64,000 nt of DNA from Staphylococcus chromogenes (GTDB lineage: Bacteria > Bacillota > Bacilli > Staphylococcales > Staphylococcaceae), in assembly GCF_029024625.1 (NCBI RefSeq), contig NZ_CP118953.1, positions 1,860,001 through 1,924,000 of the forward strand, read 5' to 3'. The position numbers were made by a program, and so were the translations under genes. This document shows, piece by piece, positions 49,757 through 57,905 of the stretch. Under the pieces are notes generated by a model, which saw nothing but the letters and a program-made list of their open reading frames with translations, was not told the origin of the DNA and did no database searches. How positions within the stretch are numbered: the first letter of the stretch is position 1; every line of letters begins with the position of its first letter.

Positions 49757-51268
49757 ATGAATCAGCATTATAGCAAAGAAGAAATCCTTGCTAGTACACC
49801 CCGCACAGGTTTCTTCGGGCATCCTAAAGGGTTAAGTACGTTATTCTTCACAGAGTTTTGGGAGCGCTTTAGTTATTATGGTATGAAAGCAATTTTAGCT
49901 TATTATATCTATTACTCAGTAGCTAAAGGTGGATTTGGACTTGACCAAGGTTTAGCACTACAAATCGTTTCAATGTATGGTGCTTTAATATATATGAGCG
50001 GTATTATTGGCGGCTGGATTGCTGACCGTATTACAGGCACACGCCATGCACTCTTTTTCGGTGGCGTACTCATTATGGTCGGTCATATTTTACTCTCGCT
50101 TCCGAATAACTTTACATTATTACTTATCGCACTACTCTTTTTAATTATTGGTACGGGCTTACTCAAACCCAACATTTCATCAACAGTGGGTCTATTGTAT
50201 GATAAAAACGATCCAAGATTAGACGCAGCATTTACAATTTTTTACATGTCTGTCAACCTAGGTGCATTAATTGCACCACTCGTAGTAGGATGGGCACAAT
50301 CAAACGTAGGGTTCCACCTTGGGTTTGCCCTTGCAGCGGTAGGTATGTTCTTTGGATTACTTACATATTTAATCACAAACAAAAAGAATCTCGGACTTGC
50401 AGGTTTAGAAATACCTGATCCACTCACTAAAGCAGAACGCACTAAAATGATTAAAATTGTTCTTATCGTCGTTGCAGTCGTTGCGGTACTTTTATTCGTT
50501 TTAGGCCTATTCAATCAATTAACGTTACCAAATTTTGCAAATTTAGTTACTATTTTAGGTATTGTTTTACCATTATTTTACTTTATCAAACTGATTTTAA
50601 GTAAAAAGACAAAAGACTATGAACGTAAACGTGTGTTTGCTTATATTCCATTATTTATTGCATCAGTTGCATTTTGGATGATTCAAGAGCAAGGGTCTAC
50701 AGTGCTTGCACAATTTGCAGACACTAAAACACAATTAAATTTAGCGGTCATTACAGGCGGGCTTATTGATTTTCATATTCCACCTGCATGGTTCCAGTCT
50801 TTAAACCCATTATTTATTGTTATCTTAGCGCCACTCTACTCTATTTTATGGGTGAAACTCGGACGCTACAATCCACCAACTGTCTTAAAGTTTGCTATCG
50901 GTGTTATTTTAGCAGGGATTTCATATTTAATAATGGTGGTGCCTCTTTCAGCTGAAGCGACATTAATTAATCCGTTTTGGTTAGTGGCTAGTTTCTTAAT
51001 CGTTACTTTAGGTGAATTATGTATTTCCCCTATCGGTTTATCAACAACGACGAAACTTGCACCTGAAGCCTTTACCGCACAAATGATGAGTATTTGGTTC
51101 TTATCAAATGCGATGGCACAAGGTTTGAATGCTCAAATGGTTAAAGTGTATACATTGATTAGCTCAAATGAGTACTTTTTATATTCAGGTATTTTCGCTA
51201 TCGCCATTGGTTTCGTGCTTATTCTTATCACACCTGTCATTAAAAACTTAATGCAAGGTGTTAAATAA
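49757..51268 (+). CDS. dtpT: Proton-coupled di-/tripeptide transporter (POT family)
   Basis: 503 residues, about 14 transmembrane helices. The family's EFWERFSYYGMKAIL motif (ExxERF, proton coupling) lies at residues ~29-43, and the PTR2 signature FTIFYMSVNLGALIAP near 157-172. Imports peptides that PepT and other peptidases then degrade. Own promoter and terminator, so monocistronic. Confidence 0.95.
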   Translation: MNQHYSKEEILASTPRTGFFGHPKGLSTLFFTEFWERFSYYGMKAILAYYIYYSVAKGGFGLDQGLALQIVSMYGALIYMSGIIGGWIADRITGTRHALFFGGVLIMVGHILLSLPNNFTLLLIALLFLIIGTGLLKPNISSTVGLLYDKNDPRLDAAFTIFYMSVNLGALIAPLVVGWAQSNVGFHLGFALAAVGMFFGLLTYLITNKKNLGLAGLEIPDPLTKAERTKMIKIVLIVVAVVAVLLFVLGLFNQLTLPNFANLVTILGIVLPLFYFIKLILSKKTKDYERKRVFAYIPLFIASVAFWMIQEQGSTVLAQFADTKTQLNLAVITGGLIDFHIPPAWFQSLNPLFIVILAPLYSILWVKLGRYNPPTVLKFAIGVILAGISYLIMVVPLSAEATLINPFWLVASFLIVTLGELCISPIGLSTTTKLAPEAFTAQMMSIWFLSNAMAQGLNAQMVKVYTLISSNEYFLYSGIFAIAIGFVLILITPVIKNLMQGVK

Positions 51269-51309
51269 ATTTAAAATCAGCACTAGAAGAATGCTACTTT
51301 AAGTTAGAA

Positions 51310-51354
51310 AGCCGTCAAAATTTATCAAAGGGTAAATTTTGACGGCTATTTTTA
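51310..51354 (+). terminator. Terminator of dtpT
   Basis: Perfect 15-bp stem AGCCGTCAAAATTTA / TAAATTTTGACGGCT (51310-51324 with 51333-51347), then ATTTTTAT. Nearly the same hairpin recurs at 62545. Confidence 0.92.
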
Positions 51355-51506
51355 TACGCTTTAAAATAGTTACATTTTGATTTTCTCTAAAAGTTTTTTC
51401 GTTTTAAAATCCTAACTTCTTTTAAGGAATTACTATTTTACGATTAAATTTGCTTAAAATGCGGTATATATGACAGTGTATAGGTTTTATGAAAGTGGGA
51501 AATAAA

Positions 51507-52433
51507 ATGACACAAAAATACAAACATGGTCTCTTATTTTATCATCAACATTCCGGTCTTAATAAAATACATGAAGGTTTGGGTGAAGTGACTGAAGCTT
51601 TAACCCAATTATGTAAGAAATTCTCAATTCAACTCAGTGAAAATGAAGGTGATATAGAACGTTATTGCCAACAAATTTCTGAAAATAACAATGCTGAAGA
51701 AATAGATGTCCTTTTTATTTTAGGAGGCGACGGTACGGTCAACGAATTAATCAACGGTGTTTTAAAAAACAATTTAGACCTCCCTATCGGAGTTATCCCT
51801 GGAGGAACATTTAATGATTTTGCAAAAACACTAAATCTCTCTAATCGCGCTAGCGATGCCGCACATGACTTACTTTTAGCTGAACCTGAAGCCTATGACG
51901 TGATGAAAATTAATAATGATCAATACGCCTTAAATTTCGCAGGTATTGGTTTAATGGTCCAAAACGCTGAAAATGTGGAAGGAAAATCTAAAGATGTGTT
52001 TGGTAAGCTGAGCTATATCTCTTCGACGTTTAAAACACTCACGAATCCAGAACATTTTGATTATGAATTAGAAATAGATGGTGAGACTTATACAGGTGAA
52101 ACCTCTATGATTTTATTCGCAAATGGACGTTTTATAGGTGGAGGTAAAGTTCCAATGACAGACTTATCCCCTTCTGACGGTCAGCTGAGTACATTTATTT
52201 TTAATAACTATAGCATTAGCATTTTAAAAGATATTTTTAGCTTACGAGACAGTATGACATGGAATGAAATTAGTGAAAATATTCAACATATTCCAAGTCA
52301 CCATATCCGCATTTCTACAACACCGAAAATGCGCGTCGATATTGATGGTGAAATCGATTTCGAAACCCCTATCACGATTGATATCGAGCCTCAAAAAATT
52401 AAATTACTCACTGCCTTACCTACTAATCAATAA
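51507..52433 (+). CDS. Diacylglycerol/lipid kinase family protein
   Basis: 308 residues. DAGK catalytic domain at the N-terminus with FILGGDGTVNELINGVL (~72-88) and IGVIPGGTFNDFAKTL (~95-110); C-terminal domain with NGRFIGGG and VDIDGE. Related to DgkB/YegS lipid kinases, but may be one of the staphylococcal paralogues without proven DgkB activity. Start at ATG 51507; the ATG at 51489 has no SD and would run through AAAGTGGGA. Confidence 0.9.
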   Translation: MTQKYKHGLLFYHQHSGLNKIHEGLGEVTEALTQLCKKFSIQLSENEGDIERYCQQISENNNAEEIDVLFILGGDGTVNELINGVLKNNLDLPIGVIPGGTFNDFAKTLNLSNRASDAAHDLLLAEPEAYDVMKINNDQYALNFAGIGLMVQNAENVEGKSKDVFGKLSYISSTFKTLTNPEHFDYELEIDGETYTGETSMILFANGRFIGGGKVPMTDLSPSDGQLSTFIFNNYSISILKDIFSLRDSMTWNEISENIQHIPSHHIRISTTPKMRVDIDGEIDFETPITIDIEPQKIKLLTALPTNQ

Positions 52434-52467
52434 AGCACCAAAAACGGGAGCGCAATCTCATAACTAC

Positions 52468-52803
52468 ACTGAGCCCCAAAAGTTGTACTTTGGTTTAGTA
52501 TAATATTTCAAAGGTTTGTTTCCTATATTGCCAAGGAGACAAGCCTTTGATTTTTGATTTAATTCTTGTATTGTTATAAAACTTGTATACTTATGAATAG
52601 CTGTTGCTAGTTGTTGGAATGTTTCAAACGATACTCCAATACATTTCATATTTTTATACTCCAAAAAAATTTCATTAACGCTATCTAGAGAACTTGCTTT
52701 TCTAGACATAATTTGAAACACTTCATTTTCTTTTAGAGACTCAATATAATTTATATTTTAGTAATGCCATCCTTGATCTGAATAAATTCTTATTCGAAAA
52801 ACA
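52468..52803 (-). pseudogene. Decayed IS3-family (IS150-type) transposase, C-terminal remnant
   Basis: The minus strand encodes the end of an IS3 OrfB integrase: IYSDQGWHY, then a stop (CAA to TAA), NINYIESLKENEVFQIMSRK, then degenerate sequence, GVSFETFQQLATAIHKY, then a frameshift near 52575 and YNNTRIKSKIKGLSPWQYRKQ to a stop at 52495. An IS-end-like sequence (TGAGCCCCAAAAGTTGTACTT) lies at 52470-52490. The 5' two thirds of the element and the other end are missing; homology stops at repeat A. Confidence 0.82.
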
Positions 52804-52818
52804 GGTTTCTATACTTTT

Positions 52819-52905
52819 AACCGTTGGTGAGTTGTTCACTAGCCGTTATTTTTGTTTTAAATACAAAAATAGCACAAATATCTCTATAATTGTAAGTGCT
52901 CAAAC
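52819..52905 (+). repeat. 87-bp terminator-like repeat, copy A
   Basis: Begins AACCGTTGGTGAGTTGTTCACTAGCCGTT (hairpin), then ATTTTTGT, a second hairpin TTTTTGTTTTAAATACAAAAA, then a 35-base tail containing TATAAT. It is 81/87 identical to copy B at 53216, same orientation, and its first 51 bases match copy C after nrdF. It could be a mobile terminator-type repeat or the end of an unrecognised insertion sequence. Confidence 0.85.
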
Positions 52906-52964
52906 AAATTAAAGAGAGATATTCGTGCTTGTATTTAATGATATATCAGAAATGATTGGAATAG

Positions 52965-53135
52965 TCATATTTTTTTATCATCCTTTGCTTTGAAGCGAGG
53001 ATAGCTTAAAGATAAAATAAACATTACCACTATTAGTAATTGACATATCCAACCAAATCCAATAGTAAAATAAACGATAATAGTAGCTATCAACAATAGT
53101 AATACAATAATTCTTATTAGATTAGATTTAAGCAT
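52965..53135 (-). CDS. Small two-helix membrane protein (56 aa), short ORF
   Basis: ATG 53135 with AAGGAG seven bases upstream; 56 codons then TGA. Begins MLKSNLIRII; hydrophobic segments at ~7-27 and ~29-44 suggest two transmembrane helices, and it ends with a basic tail (RFKAKDDKKI). Promoter TTGAAA, 16 bases, TATACT lies about 40 bases upstream on the minus strand. It lies between direct repeats A and B beside a decayed IS, i.e. inside a small accessory insert. Its shape resembles bacteriocin-immunity or other small membrane proteins; no function can be assigned. Confidence 0.65.
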   Translation of the reverse strand: MLKSNLIRIIVLLLLIATIIVYFTIGFGWICQLLIVVMFILSLSYPRFKAKDDKKI

Positions 53136-53215
53136 TTTCTTCTCCTTTTAGTAGAAAAATTTTAGTATAATTGGTGTCATAAAAGTTTCAATAAATGCAG
53201 AAAATAGGTTCTATT

Positions 53216-53302
53216 AACGGTTGGTGAGTTGTTCACTAGCCGTTATTTTTGTTTTAAATACAAAAATAGCACAAATATTTCTACAATTGTAAGTGTCTAA
53301 AC
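53216..53302 (+). repeat. 87-bp terminator-like repeat, copy B
   Basis: Direct repeat of copy A with six mismatches, 397 bases downstream. Its stem AACGGTTGGTGA/TCACTAGCCGTT and T-run would work as a plus-strand terminator. Confidence 0.85.
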
Positions 53303-53315
53303 TAACAAATTACAC

Positions 53316-53352
53316 CCCCAAAGTTAAATTTGTTAGGTTCAACTTTAGGGAT
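53316..53352. terminator. Hairpin downstream of the deoxyribonucleotidase gene
   Basis: CCCCCAAAGTT / AACTTTAGGG-type stem with a 13-base loop; no strong U run on the minus strand. Weak terminator candidate. A T-rich run (TTTTTTTTGTCC) at 53376-53386 lies between it and the gene. Confidence 0.4.
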
Positions 53353-53388
53353 GCAGTACACACATGCAGTCCCGTTTTTTTTGTCCTT

Positions 53389-53916
53389 TTAATTTAAGAA
53401 ATAGGCTTCTACTTCTTTCCAATTATTTAAACGCTCAAACTCAGTATGGTCTCTATTATGCGGTGCTGTAAACATTAAAGGTTTACCTGTATGAATCGCC
53501 AATTGTTTAGGATTATCATCAATTAAATAATCTGTAGCAACGATATTTTTGCGTCCACAAAATACAAATTGTTGTGTATCTAAAAATGGAAAGTGCTCTT
53601 TTAGCCACTCATATTTGTCGTGAAAAGATGTGGGTACATCCATCGCGGCAGTCACTATGTAGATATCATAATGTTCTGCTAACTTTTTAACGACTTCTTT
53701 TGCGTCTTTAATCACTTCAAGACGTCTAAAAAAACCGTCTGACGCTAAAATATTTCTAATTTCTTCAGCGTGTTCAGGCATGATATCATAAATTTTTTTA
53801 CCAACGATTTGTTCCACAGTCACGCCTAATTGTGTCCGTCGATTAAATTCATCTAATATCGCGCCGAAAGTATCCGCTAATACTTCGTCCATATCTATCC
53901 CAATAGACTGTCTCAT
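53389..53916 (-). CDS. 5'(3')-deoxyribonucleotidase (NT5C family)
   Basis: 175 residues, HAD fold. Motif I DMDEVLAD carries the nucleophile and acid/base Asp; motif [10 protein letters not shown], and motif [20 protein letters not shown]. Removes phosphate from dUMP/dTMP-type nucleotides, guarding dNTP balance. Start at 53916 with GAGGAGCG. Confidence 0.92.
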   Translation of the reverse strand: MRQSIGIDMDEVLADTFGAILDEFNRRTQLGVTVEQIVGKKIYDIMPEHAEEIRNILASDGFFRRLEVIKDAKEVVKKLAEHYDIYIVTAAMDVPTSFHDKYEWLKEHFPFLDTQQFVFCGRKNIVATDYLIDDNPKQLAIHTGKPLMFTAPHNRDHTEFERLNNWKEVEAYFLN

Positions 53917-53986
53917 TGTATCGCTCCTCAATTTACTTCATTACGTTGATTATAGCAAACGCGATAATGAAATTCATCGCTGTGGC

Positions 53987-55036
53987 TTAAAATCGAGACA
54001 AAACGTTACGAATGACAGCGTTTTGTTCTGGGAAACCAATCGTAATACGCACCCCATTCGGAAAAGCGCGCGCGATAATACCTTCTTTTAATAGGGCTTC
54101 ATTCAATGCCTCAACTTCTGATGTTTCTACAAATACAAAGTTAGTTTGTGAGGGATAAATGGTTAAATTTGTATCCAATTCATAAAACTTTTGACGTTCT
54201 TGTTGATTAATTTCGACAGCTTTTTTTAAATGATCTTGATCTTCTAAAGCAGCTAAGGCCGCCTGTTCAGACAAACGTGTCGTGTTGAACGGTGGACGTA
54301 AGACATTCAGTTGTGCAGCGAGTTCTTTAGTGGTAATCAAATAACCAATCCGTAAGGCCGCTAAAGCATAGGCCTTAGAGAATGTGCGTAACATCGCAAC
54401 ATTAGGATACTTTTCCATTAATTCTAATGTGCGTGGAAAATCTTTGGCCGTCACATATTCTGCATAAGCTTCGTCTAAAATAATCGTAACGTTTGAAGGA
54501 ATTTTTTGGATAAAAGCTTCAATCGTTTCATGAGAATGATATGTTCCAGTAGGATTGTTTGGGTTACATAGCCATACTATCGCTGTTTCTTCATCGACAG
54601 CATCAGCGATCGCATCTAAATCATAATGTCCATCTTTAAGAGGAACTTGCACCATATTCGCATCTTCAACAACCGCATTATGAAAGTATTGGCCAAATGT
54701 TGCTTCACTTGTGACCACCTTATCTCCGGCACGTAATAATGTTCGAGAAATAATAACAATCATTTCATCCAAGCCTGCACCAAATAAGATACGCTCAGGT
54801 TCAATGTCAAAATGCTTCGCTATCGCTTGTTGTAATAAGGGAGCATTCGGCTCAGGATATAAAAATAAATCATCGACATGCGTTTTAATGGCTTCTTTTA
54901 CTTTTGGAGATGGACCAAAAACATTTTCATTCGAGGCATGTTTATACAGTTCTCCCTCAATATTATATTTTTTCTTCAACGCTTCTGGTGACAATCCAGG
55001 TTGATATGCGCTCAGTTGTGTGAGTTGTGATTTCAT
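53987..55036 (-). CDS. hisC: Histidinol-phosphate aminotransferase
   Basis: PLP enzyme of fold type I; 349 residues. The PLP lysine lies in [16 protein letters not shown] (~215-230), and conserved residues NPNNPTGTY (~155) and DEAYAEY (~190) are present. Makes histidinol phosphate in histidine synthesis, and may also serve tyrosine/phenylalanine. It stands alone, away from other his genes. Start ATG 55036 with GGAGG upstream; the TTG three bases earlier is less likely. Confidence 0.93.
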   Translation of the reverse strand: MKSQLTQLSAYQPGLSPEALKKKYNIEGELYKHASNENVFGPSPKVKEAIKTHVDDLFLYPEPNAPLLQQAIAKHFDIEPERILFGAGLDEMIVIISRTLLRAGDKVVTSEATFGQYFHNAVVEDANMVQVPLKDGHYDLDAIADAVDEETAIVWLCNPNNPTGTYHSHETIEAFIQKIPSNVTIILDEAYAEYVTAKDFPRTLELMEKYPNVAMLRTFSKAYALAALRIGYLITTKELAAQLNVLRPPFNTTRLSEQAALAALEDQDHLKKAVEINQQERQKFYELDTNLTIYPSQTNFVFVETSEVEALNEALLKEGIIARAFPNGVRITIGFPEQNAVIRNVLSRF

Positions 55037-55173
55037 CAATGTCCGCCTCCAATGTTCAGAATTTTTGGAATATGTTTACTATTATAACGATGATATGAAA
55101 AAAATGCTACAACCTAATTCATATATAATAATTATTATTGCACATTTGCTTTAAAGCGTCAAAGTGTCTTGTT

Positions 55174-55209
55174 AAAAAAACAACGGCTTGAATTCTCTCA
55201 AACCGTTGT
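55174..55209 (-). terminator. Terminator of the glycine-betaine transporter operon
   Basis: Stem ACAACGGCTTGA / TCAAACCGTTGT (55180-55191 with 55198-55209, one G-U), then seven U on the minus strand. Confidence 0.92.
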
Positions 55210-55218
55210 CTTACCTAT

Positions 55219-56733
55219 TTATTTGAGAAGCCCTTCTTTTTCTAAATATGATTTCGCAACTTCATAAGGGTCTTCGTCTTTTTCTGCCACACGATAATTC
55301 ATTTCTTGCATTTGTTCGTCAGTAATTTTACCTTCTAATTTGTTTAAGGACTTTTCAATTTCTGGATGTTGATCAATAAATGATTTTTTAAACAGTGGTG
55401 CCCCTTGATAAGGCGGAAAACTTTTCTTATCATCTTGAAGGACTACCATGTCGTATTGTTTTAACTCTGCATCTGTTGAATACGCGTCAATAAGATTAAT
55501 GTCTCCTTTTTCAATAGCTTGATATCTCAATTTAGGTTCCATTGTTTTTACCTGGTTAAAGTTTAAATTATACGTCTTTTTAACCGCTTTATAACCATCG
55601 CCACGATCATTAAACTCCAACGTAAATCCAGGATGTATCTCTTTTTCTACTTTTTTCAAATCACCGATTGTTTTTAAGTGATGTTTTTCAGCAAAGTCTC
55701 GTTTAACAGCTAGTGCATACGTATTATTATATTTCATCGGTTTTAACATTTTCATATCAAATTTACGATCTAAACTTTGATTGGCTTGTTCATAGACGGC
55801 TTGCTCATTTTTAGATTTCGGCGACTCTTTTGTGAGTTCTCCTAAAACAGTTCCTGTAAATTCAAGATAACCATCAATGTCATCTGATTTTAGTGCATTG
55901 AATAAGAAAGTCGTTTTTCCCATCCCATCTTTAACGTCAACTTGATAATTTGTATCTTGTTCAATCAATATTTTATACATATTCGTCACGATAGAAGGTT
56001 CTGTGCCGAGTTTACCAGCTAATGTCACACGTTCACCTTTTTGCGCAAAAAGTGGCGCAATGGTTACTAAGAACATGACTAACAATATTACACCTAAAGT
56101 AATCATCATTTTTTTATATGAGATGCGCCCTAATATGCGTAAAACAATATCAAAAATAATGGCTAAAAGTGCAGCTGGGATAGCCCCAATGAGTATAAGC
56201 GCCGTGTTATTACGATCGATTCCTAAAAGGATTAAATCCCCTAAACCACCAGCACCTATTAATGCTGCTAACGTTGCTGTACCAATAATTAATACCATAG
56301 CCGTGCGTATCCCTGCCATAATAACAGGCATTGCAAGCGGTAATTCGACTTTTGAAAGTCGTCTTACAGGCTTCATCCCAATCCCTTTAGCCGCTTCAAT
56401 CAAGGATGGATCTACACCAGTGACACCCGTATATGTATTTCTTAAGATAGGTAGTAGTGCATAAACGACTAACGCAATAATTGCAGGAACGGTTCCAATA
56501 CCAAATAAAGGAATCATTAAACCTAATAAAGCTAAGGACGGAATGGTTTGTAACACGGCGGCAATATTGATAACTACTTCTGCAATCCCTTTTTGCTTAG
56601 TTAATAGAATTCCTAAAGGCACACCAATTAATACTGCAATTAATAAAGCAATAAATGACAGTTGAATGTGCTCAATGAGCGTAGACAACAACTCGCCTTT
56701 TCGTTCATTTAAAGTTGATAAAAAAGTACTCAT
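55219..56733 (-). CDS. Glycine betaine/choline ABC transporter, fused permease and substrate-binding protein
   Basis: 504 residues. N-terminal permease domain (~1-215, five or six transmembrane helices, with the EAAKGIGMKPVRRLSKVELPLAMPVIMAGIRTA coupling loop at ~118-150), and a C-terminal OpuAC-type binding domain (~230-504, beginning GKLGTEPSIVTNMYKILIE), displayed outside the membrane. A permease-SBP fusion avoids the need for a separate lipoprotein. Overlaps the ATPase gene by four bases (ATGA). Confidence 0.92.
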   Translation of the reverse strand: MSTFLSTLNERKGELLSTLIEHIQLSFIALLIAVLIGVPLGILLTKQKGIAEVVINIAAVLQTIPSLALLGLMIPLFGIGTVPAIIALVVYALLPILRNTYTGVTGVDPSLIEAAKGIGMKPVRRLSKVELPLAMPVIMAGIRTAMVLIIGTATLAALIGAGGLGDLILLGIDRNNTALILIGAIPAALLAIIFDIVLRILGRISYKKMMITLGVILLVMFLVTIAPLFAQKGERVTLAGKLGTEPSIVTNMYKILIEQDTNYQVDVKDGMGKTTFLFNALKSDDIDGYLEFTGTVLGELTKESPKSKNEQAVYEQANQSLDRKFDMKMLKPMKYNNTYALAVKRDFAEKHHLKTIGDLKKVEKEIHPGFTLEFNDRGDGYKAVKKTYNLNFNQVKTMEPKLRYQAIEKGDINLIDAYSTDAELKQYDMVVLQDDKKSFPPYQGAPLFKKSFIDQHPEIEKSLNKLEGKITDEQMQEMNYRVAEKDEDPYEVAKSYLEKEGLLK

Positions 56734-57683
56734 GCCTTATCACCTGCCCGATGTGTTGATAAGAATTCGAAAATATCTTGTCGCGTTACCTTCCAGTATT
56801 GATCCGTTGTTTGGACAATGACTGTTTCATGATCCGCAAACTCATGATAGATATCACTCACAAATTGATTTCCCGTTACGACAGGCCATTGCTCAGTTTC
56901 CGTTGTCGGTGTGCCTATCAATTCTGCAACTTTGTGTAACGTAAAATGATTCATAAACACGCTTGATAAATCTCCAATAAATTGTTTAACGAATTCACTT
57001 TTCGGATGTTGAATAAACTCATTAGGGGTCCCAATTTGTTCTACATGACCTTCATTTAACAAACAAATTCGGTCTCCCAGTTTAAACGCTTCTTCAATAT
57101 CGTGCGTGACAAAGACAATCGTTTTTTTGATTTGTGCTTGAAGACGTAATAGGTCATCTTGTAAATTTTCTCGTGTAATTGGATCAAGCGCACTAAACGG
57201 CTCATCCATTAAGACTACGGGCGGATTTGCAGCTAGAGCACGTACGACACCTACACGCTGCCGTTGCCCTCCGGATAGTTCATCAGGTTTTCGATTTCGA
57301 TATGTATTAGGGTCTAAATTAACCATTTTTAAAAGTTCATCTACACGACGGTCAATTTCTGGTTGTGTCCATGACTTCATCATAGGTACTTGCGCAATAT
57401 TATCACGAATACTCATATGCGGAAATAAAGCAATTTGTTGCAATACATACCCCATATCCCAACGCATCTCATAAACAGAATAATCACTAATAGGTTGGTC
57501 TTTAAAATAAATATAGCCATCTGTTAAAGGGATGAGTCGATTAATCATTTTCATTGTCGTTGTTTTACCAGATCCTGAAGGCCCGATCAATACAAAAAAT
57601 TCACCTTCCCGAATGTTCAGATTAATTTTATCGACAACAATTTTTTCTCCATACCGTTTCGTAACATTCTCGAATTTAATCAT
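56730..57683 (-). CDS. Glycine betaine/carnitine ABC transporter, ATP-binding protein (OpuCA/ProV-like)
   Basis: 317 residues. Walker A GPSGSGKTTT (~34-43), Q loop, signature LSGGQRQRVG, Walker B VVLMDEPFSALDP and switch His VTHDIEEA. C-terminal residues ~240-317 are a shortened regulatory region without two clear CBS domains. With the fused permease-SBP it forms a complete two-gene osmolyte importer. SD GAGGGGA. Confidence 0.93.
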   Translation of the reverse strand: MIKFENVTKRYGEKIVVDKINLNIREGEFFVLIGPSGSGKTTTMKMINRLIPLTDGYIYFKDQPISDYSVYEMRWDMGYVLQQIALFPHMSIRDNIAQVPMMKSWTQPEIDRRVDELLKMVNLDPNTYRNRKPDELSGGQRQRVGVVRALAANPPVVLMDEPFSALDPITRENLQDDLLRLQAQIKKTIVFVTHDIEEAFKLGDRICLLNEGHVEQIGTPNEFIQHPKSEFVKQFIGDLSSVFMNHFTLHKVAELIGTPTTETEQWPVVTGNQFVSDIYHEFADHETVIVQTTDQYWKVTRQDIFEFLSTHRAGDKA

Positions 57684-57854
57684 ATAGTCCCCTCATTTAA
57701 AATACTTTTTATTTCCATTGTAAAAATTATACCCTATTCTTCTAAAGATAAGCTCTCGATTTTATTAAAATTAACACATAATTAAGCTCACTCTAAACAT
57801 GTCAAAACCTCAATTCAAACTATATTACAATGAAAACTGTACACATCTCTTGAA

Positions 57855-57895
57855 AACAAAAAACTGTCGACAATCACTAAAATTTGTCGACAGTT
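57855..57895 (-). terminator. Terminator of recQ
   Basis: Stem AACTGTCGACAA / TTGTCGACAGTT, then TTTTTTGTTTT on the minus strand. Confidence 0.92.
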
Positions 57896-57905
57896 GAACA
57901 CAAGC

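Noticed and set aside
52925..52993. 22-codon GTG ORF between repeats A and B, possibly a toxin or a transposase start
   Set aside because: Weak SD and overlap with the end of the better-supported minus-strand gene; it could be a fragment of an insertion-sequence ORF but the match is too short to claim.
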